Source: an uncultured Bacteroidota bacterium
GTDB lineage: Bacteria; Bacteroidota; Bacteroidia; 2-12-FULL-35-15
Length of the DNA: 11,133 nt
Reading direction: 5' to 3'
Assembly (NCBI GenBank): GCA_903889605.1
Contig: CAISYK010001096.1
Location: 1-11,133, forward strand
Of the stretch, positions 8,245 through 11,133 are shown in pieces. The notes beneath the pieces were generated by a model, which was not told the origin of the DNA, did no database searches, and saw only the letters and a program-made list of their open reading frames with translations. Every line of letters begins with the position of its first letter. Position 1 is the stretch's first letter. The position numbers were made by a program, and so were the translations under genes.

Positions 8245-8311
8245 CATAATAGTTAATTGCATTCGGAAATATACCTGAAAAATTGATTTTATTATTTTCT
8301 ATTAATTTTCA

Positions 8312-8530
8312 ATGTGCCTTTTTAATAAAGTGCTTTCGATAAATAAAAACAGTCCGGTAAAACTGATTCATGTAAGCGTTCCTCTTCTTAAAAAAGAAAG
8401 TGTCTGGCTTGGAGTTTATCCTGAGCGAAACTGATGGGCTTCAAGCTTTTTATTCGGGTCCTCACAAAAAGTACTTCCGGCAACACCTAACACAGTCATA
8501 AAGACATATATTTTATTCACCGAACCTTAA
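8312..8530. repeat. island resembling a dispersed extragenic repeat, with two opposing short ORFs
   Basis: This stretch is visibly richer in G and C than both flanks. Its core AGTTTATCCTGAGCGAA (8413-8429) resembles an extragenic element I recall as common in bacterial genomes, with a diverged right half. Two short ORFs meet tail to tail over it: plus 8312-8434 (ATG, 40 residues, ending GVYPERN) and minus 8416-8520 (GTG, 34 residues, starting VNKIYVFMTVLGVAG). Neither has a recognisable family or a ribosome-binding site. The likeliest reading is a repeat remnant, not a gene. A small RNA is an alternative, since TTG (8283-8285), 17 bp, then TAATTTTC (8303-8310) is a near match to a promoter. 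Confidence 0.35.
8407..8451 (+). terminator. hairpin with T tail inside the extragenic island
   Basis: GCTTGG (8407-8412) pairs with TCAAGC (8441-8446), including one G-T pair. Inside it AGTTT (8413-8417) pairs with AAACT (8428-8432) around a 10-base loop, with a one-sided bulge. The stem is followed at once by TTTTTATT on the plus strand, the layout of an intrinsic terminator, yet no established plus-strand gene ends here. It may be the fold of the repeat element itself. Confidence 0.3.
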
Positions 8531-8716
8531 AGATAAAAAAATGATTCTTTTTAAATTGAAACTTACCATTACTTCCTTATAATATTACCTAAGCCCTGAT
8601 TTCTACGGAGGAAGCAAAATAAAGTTTAAAATATTTTTCGAGTATTTAAAAATACCTAAGCAAAATCTTTGGAAATAATTTGAACAAAACATAACCCATT
8701 AGAACATTTATTGTAA

Positions 8717-8741
8717 GTCCTTACATTATAAATGAAAGGAC
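8717..8741. promoter_or_regulatory. 25-bp dyad upstream of the propeller gene promoter, possible operator
   Basis: GTCCTT (8717-8722) and AAGGAC (8736-8741) are perfect inverted copies, and inside them CATT (8724-8727) and AATG (8731-8734) are too. They are separated only by one mismatched A on each side and an ATA centre. The element lies about 65 bp upstream of the -7 box at 8807, a fitting place for a dimeric regulator. A T6 run begins 9 bp to the right, so a weak plus-strand terminator is the alternative. Confidence 0.35.
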
Positions 8742-8806
8742 ATAGCAGCCTTTTTTGAAATTGAAATATTTTTTTTAAAAAGTTTAATATTAAAAGAACA
8801 AAATTG

Positions 8807-8814
8807 TACATTTG
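8807..8814 (+). promoter_or_regulatory. -7 promoter box for the SBBP propeller gene
   Basis: TACATTTG is an exact TAnnTTTG match. TTA at 8784-8786, 20 bp upstream, is one mismatch from the -33 TTG. The predicted leader from about 8820 to the ATG at 8889 is roughly 70 nt and AT-rich, with no Shine-Dalgarno site. Confidence 0.55.
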
Positions 8815-8888
8815 TTATTAAACATTAAAAAACAATTACAGATAATCACCCAAAAGATAATAATTTGTTTTTTTAACACATCCTTATT

Positions 8889-10595
8889 ATGAAAAAATCT
8901 ATACACCTTTTATCTTTCTTTTTATTACTTCAGTTTGTCGGACTTTCTTCATTTTCCTTTGGACAAAATTGGGCCTGGGCAAAAAGCGCCGGAGGACCTC
9001 AGAAAGTGGAATCATACGCAATCGCAATTGACAGTGCCGGCAACAGCTACATCACAGGTTGGTTTGAAGATTCCCTAAAATTCGGCTCCTTTTCTTTGAA
9101 AGCAAGTGTTGCAGGAAATTCTTTTGCCAGTGATATTTTTATAGCAAAATACGATGTCAACGGAAATTTTGTTTGGGCTAAAAAAGCAGGAGGTACCAAC
9201 TATGATTACGGCAACGGAATTGCTACAGATCCTGCCGGCAATGTATATGTTACAGGGCTTTTTATCGGAACTGCCACTTTCGGAACTCTCAGCATTACAA
9301 GTACCACTGTTGATTATGACGTATTCATAGCAAAATATGATACAAATGGTAATTGCCTTTGGGTAAAAAGGGGCGGAGGAAGCGGATGGGATGTCGCAAA
9401 CGGCATCACTATAGACAAATCAGGTAATTGTTTTGTAACAGGAGCTTTCAGGAATACTGCTGATTTTGGTACTGCATCATTAACAAGTTTTGGAAATTAT
9501 GATGCTTTCGTTGCTAAATATGACAGTAACGGGGCTTTCCAGTGGGCGAAAAGTGCTGGGGGAACTTTGGATGACAGAGCTCAAAGCATAAGCACAGATG
9601 CTGGCGGTAATTGTTTTGTTACAGGCTTCTTTAGCGGAACCTTTAATATTGGAACTACCACCCTTACCAGTAACGGAGGCAGTGATATGTGGATAGCAAA
9701 ATTTGATCCGGTCGGGAATGCCGTATGGGCAAAAAAGGCTGGAGGCCCCACAGATGATCAAGGAAATTCAATAATGTTAGACAAAGAAGGAAGTATTCAC
9801 GTTACAGGATTTTTTGAAGGTACTGCTTCATTTGGAACGGCTTCTCTAACGAGTTTTGGAAATAAAGATATTTTCGTGACAAAATACGATTATAAAGGTG
9901 ATATAATATGGGCGAAAAACCTTGGAGGCCCGCAGGATGATATTGGTTATGGAATCAGTATTGACACATTAGGGAACAGCTATATTGGCGGTTCTTTTTG
10001 GGGAACAGGCCAGTTTGACACAATTACTGTTATTAGTTCGAATCAAGATGATGCATTTATTGCAGGCCTTGATTATAACGGACATACTAAATGGGCAGTT
10101 CATGGCGGAGGCTTAAATCCTGATGTGAGCAGAGGAGTTGTAATGAATAATTCCGGCAGTTGTTATACTACAGGATATTTCAGTGGTGCCGCTTCGTTTG
10201 GCTCGCACAATATTACAGGTTTCTCCGACAATGACCTTTTTGTAGCGAAATTAGATAGTGTATTTATTTTCACCCATCCGAATACCGGGATAGTAGAAGA
10301 GACTTATAGTTTGAAGAATTTACTTATATACCCAAATCCTTCAAACACCGAAGTTACCATTCAATTTGAAACTGAAACTTCGGATAAAGATATAAGTGTT
10401 GAATTGTATGACATTCTGGGCAAAACTGTAACACAAAAAGCGGTTGTTTCAGATATTAAAAATTTCTACAAAAGGAAACAGATAACAATAAACCGAGGAA
10501 ATTTGCCTGATGGACTTTATTTCGGTAAAGTAACCGTAGGTAATAAAATTTATACTGCTCGTCTGATGCTTATACACCCAGCTTCTCTGCATTAA
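8889..10595 (+). CDS. secreted seven-bladed SBBP beta-propeller with T9SS type A sorting domain
   Basis: The 568-residue product has a signal peptide (MKKSIHLLSFFLLLQFVG, likely cleavage before QNWAW at about 26). Seven SBBP-type repeats follow at residues 28-456. Each has a WAKxxGG block (Trp30, 96, 158, 219, 280, 341, 402), a GNxYVTGxF block and a D-x-F-[IV]-A-K-[YFL]-D block, with a spacing of 61-66 residues. Seven complete units imply one closed seven-bladed propeller. A linker leads to a C-terminal Por-secretion-tail domain (about 477-564: LLIYPNPSN, VELYDILGK, LPDGLYFGKV, KIYTARLMLI), which directs T9SS export and surface attachment or release. No catalytic residues stand out, so binding or scaffolding is more likely than enzymatic activity. 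The start is the first ATG, about 70 nt after a good promoter. The gene is divergent from the giant adhesin, whose sorting domain is of the other type. It ends at a strong hairpin. Confidence 0.9.
   Translation: MKKSIHLLSFFLLLQFVGLSSFSFGQNWAWAKSAGGPQKVESYAIAIDSAGNSYITGWFEDSLKFGSFSLKASVAGNSFASDIFIAKYDVNGNFVWAKKAGGTNYDYGNGIATDPAGNVYVTGLFIGTATFGTLSITSTTVDYDVFIAKYDTNGNCLWVKRGGGSGWDVANGITIDKSGNCFVTGAFRNTADFGTASLTSFGNYDAFVAKYDSNGAFQWAKSAGGTLDDRAQSISTDAGGNCFVTGFFSGTFNIGTTTLTSNGGSDMWIAKFDPVGNAVWAKKAGGPTDDQGNSIMLDKEGSIHVTGFFEGTASFGTASLTSFGNKDIFVTKYDYKGDIIWAKNLGGPQDDIGYGISIDTLGNSYIGGSFWGTGQFDTITVISSNQDDAFIAGLDYNGHTKWAVHGGGLNPDVSRGVVMNNSGSCYTTGYFSGAASFGSHNITGFSDNDLFVAKLDSVFIFTHPNTGIVEETYSLKNLLIYPNPSNTEVTIQFETETSDKDISVELYDILGKTVTQKAVVSDIKNFYKRKQITINRGNLPDGLYFGKVTVGNKIYTARLMLIHPASLH
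8970..10256 (+). repeat. coding array of seven SBBP propeller repeats
   Basis: Seven units of about 61 residues (the first is 66) span residues 28-456. Units 3 and 5 share the 11-residue block FGTASLTSFGN at residues 193-203 and 315-325, but six of the eleven codons differ, all synonymously. Unit 6 is the most diverged: it has IGGSFWGTGQFDT where the others have VTGxFxGTxxFG. Confidence 0.85.
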
Positions 10596-10632
10596 AAATA
10601 GTTAGAAAACTGTTTCCCAAACTCTTACAGTC

Positions 10633-10669
10633 ATTACTAAAATCCAGCACTATGTGGAATTTTAGTAAT
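10633..10669 (+). terminator. terminator-like hairpin after the propeller gene
   Basis: ATTACTAAAAT (10633-10643) and ATTTTAGTAAT (10659-10669) form a perfect 11-bp stem around a 15-base loop that can add a few pairs of its own (CCA with TGG, or CAC with GTG). It begins 38 bp after the stop codon. The following CTTTATGATTT is only moderately T-rich. This is the most stable-looking hairpin in the window and most likely ends or protects the propeller mRNA. Confidence 0.6.
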
Positions 10670-10781
10670 CTTTATGATTTGGCGACGCTAATTGCAATGC
10701 ATCTAAAAATCATAATTCGGGTTTCCTCAACAAACCAAAACCACTAATATTGATTTGAATACAGAACAAATTTATACAATA

Positions 10782-10801
10782 AATGCAAACTATTTTGCAT
10801 T
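10782..10801. repeat. perfect 8-bp inverted repeat, 4-base loop
   Basis: AATGCAAA (10782-10789) and TTTGCATT (10794-10801) flank CTAT. No T tract follows on the plus strand; on the minus strand TATTGTATAAATTTG follows. It could be an operator-like dyad or a weak terminator for the minus-strand gene. Neither role is shown. Confidence 0.35.
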
Positions 10802-10895
10802 CGTCCCCAAAAACACTTGCACCAAAATTTACAAAATATAGACATAGAATTTATACTTGATAGAAAAAGAAAAGCTTAGAATAGTTTTCTTCGCC

Positions 10896-10928
10896 AAAAG
10901 CGCAGAAAAAATTATCTTTCCCGCTTTT
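10896..10928 (-). terminator. hairpin downstream of the right-edge gene
   Basis: AAAAGCG (10896-10902) pairs with CGCTTTT (10922-10928). Within it GAAA (10905-10908) pairs with TTTC (10917-10920) around an 8-base loop, with a small internal loop of CA opposite C. Tails of T lie on both sides, so it could work in either direction. It lies about 110 bp beyond the stop of the minus-strand partial gene, the only gene pointing at it. Confidence 0.35.
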
Positions 10929-11039
10929 TGTTCATCTCTTTTTGGCTTTTATACCAATTATACTTATAAAATATTCCAATTCAAGGGATGCCCAATCGCG
11001 TTCTCGACTCCGCTACCATTGACGTATTTTTTTATTTTT

Positions 11040-11133
11040 CTAATTATGAACAAGTTGCATATTTAACTCTGCAGCTTTTTTAGTTAAAAATCTTAGCTGT
11101 TGTTCTTTAAGTTTTTGTTCATATAACGCTACC
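11040..11133 (-). CDS. 3' end of a gene cut by the window edge; possibly a transposase
   Basis: Reading the minus strand from 11132, the frame gives 30 residues and a TAG stop at 11040-11042. The peptide is VALYEQKLKEQQLRF followed by LTKKAAELNMQLVHN. It is a highly charged, uninterrupted helix-like tail with a coding-like composition, unlike the noncoding DNA beside it. Endings with L-x-x-K-A-x-x-L-x-x-x-L-V occur in several transposase families, but this short stretch cannot fix the family, and another helical protein is possible. The rest of the gene lies outside the window. Confidence 0.45.
   Translation of the reverse strand, partial: VALYEQKLKEQQLRFLTKKAAELNMQLVHN

Larger units (their letters stand above)
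8240..8888. other. divergent spacer between two T9SS cargo genes
   Basis: This 649-bp stretch has no ORF of 60 codons. It holds the adhesin promoter at its left edge, a less AT-rich island at about 8312-8530, a 25-bp dyad at 8717-8741 and the promoter of the propeller gene at 8807-8814. Between these it is very AT-rich, with A and T runs. TACCTAAGC occurs twice (8586-8594 and 8653-8661), which may be chance. Confidence 0.7.
10596..11039. other. noncoding stretch with hairpins between the propeller gene and the right-edge gene
   Basis: No supported gene lies in these 444 bp. They contain the propeller terminator, a 9-bp inverted repeat with a 26-base gap (TTATGATTT 10672-10680, AAATCATAA 10707-10715), a perfect 8-bp hairpin at 10782-10801, a longer hairpin at 10896-10928, and a less AT-rich patch at about 10985-11025 next to the end of the minus-strand gene. 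That patch could be the end region of an insertion sequence, but without the other end I cannot define terminal repeats. Confidence 0.6.

Noticed and set aside
8586..8661. TACCTAAGC direct repeat, two copies 67 bp apart
   Set aside because: A 9-base match twice in a 650-bp AT-rich spacer is within chance expectation and has no symmetric or phased arrangement.
9480..9761. 93-codon minus-strand open frame inside the propeller gene
   Set aside because: It is a shadow of the SBBP repeats on the opposite strand, with no promoter or homology features.
10857..11066. 69-codon plus-strand ORF starting at TTG
   Set aside because: Weak start, no promoter box, an AT-rich low-complexity product, and it overlaps both a hairpin and the more convincing minus-strand gene end.

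Overview
The window looks like part of a chromosome from a member of the phylum Bacteroidota. The evidence is the AT-rich intergenic DNA, genes without Shine-Dalgarno sites, several exact matches to the Bacteroidota -7 promoter box TAnnTTTG, and two exported proteins ending in type IX secretion system (T9SS) sorting domains (gliding-associated C-terminal/CHU_C type, and Por-secretion-tail type). I would not name a genus from this.

Layout, left to right. Positions 1-278 are AT-rich, with at most a broken small membrane-protein ORF on the minus strand (26-170). A cytoplasmic alpha/beta hydrolase lies at 279-1124 (minus) and is divergent from a radical SAM enzyme at 1400-2290 (plus). The 275 bp between them hold a good promoter box for the hydrolase, a weak one for the radical SAM gene and a 10-bp-phased tandem repeat. 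The radical SAM gene converges on a very large gene (2321 to about 8203, minus) encoding a secreted adhesin-like protein of about 1960 residues. A short hairpin sits in the 30-bp gap between their stops.

The giant protein has a signal peptide, a roughly 360-residue N-terminal region, fifteen SprB-type repeats of about 77 residues, two Ig-like variants, two PKD domains and a type B T9SS sorting domain. A 685-bp divergent spacer follows. It holds the adhesin promoter, an island that resembles a dispersed extragenic repeat, a 25-bp dyad, and the promoter of the next gene. That gene (8889-10595, plus) encodes a secreted seven-bladed SBBP beta-propeller with a type A T9SS sorting domain and ends at a strong hairpin. 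The last 540 bp are mostly noncoding, with two more hairpins. The right edge cuts the C-terminal end of a minus-strand gene (11040-11133) that may be a transposase.

The two large surface proteins are divergent T9SS clients and plausibly act on the cell surface in adhesion, gliding or matrix building. No T9SS component is encoded here. The hydrolase and radical SAM genes look like unrelated housekeeping or accessory enzymes. I see no CRISPR array, tRNA, rRNA or complete mobile element, and no clearly new multi-gene system. The most unusual signals are the paired extra cysteines inside the giant adhesin and the structured elements in the 8.24-8.89 kb spacer.
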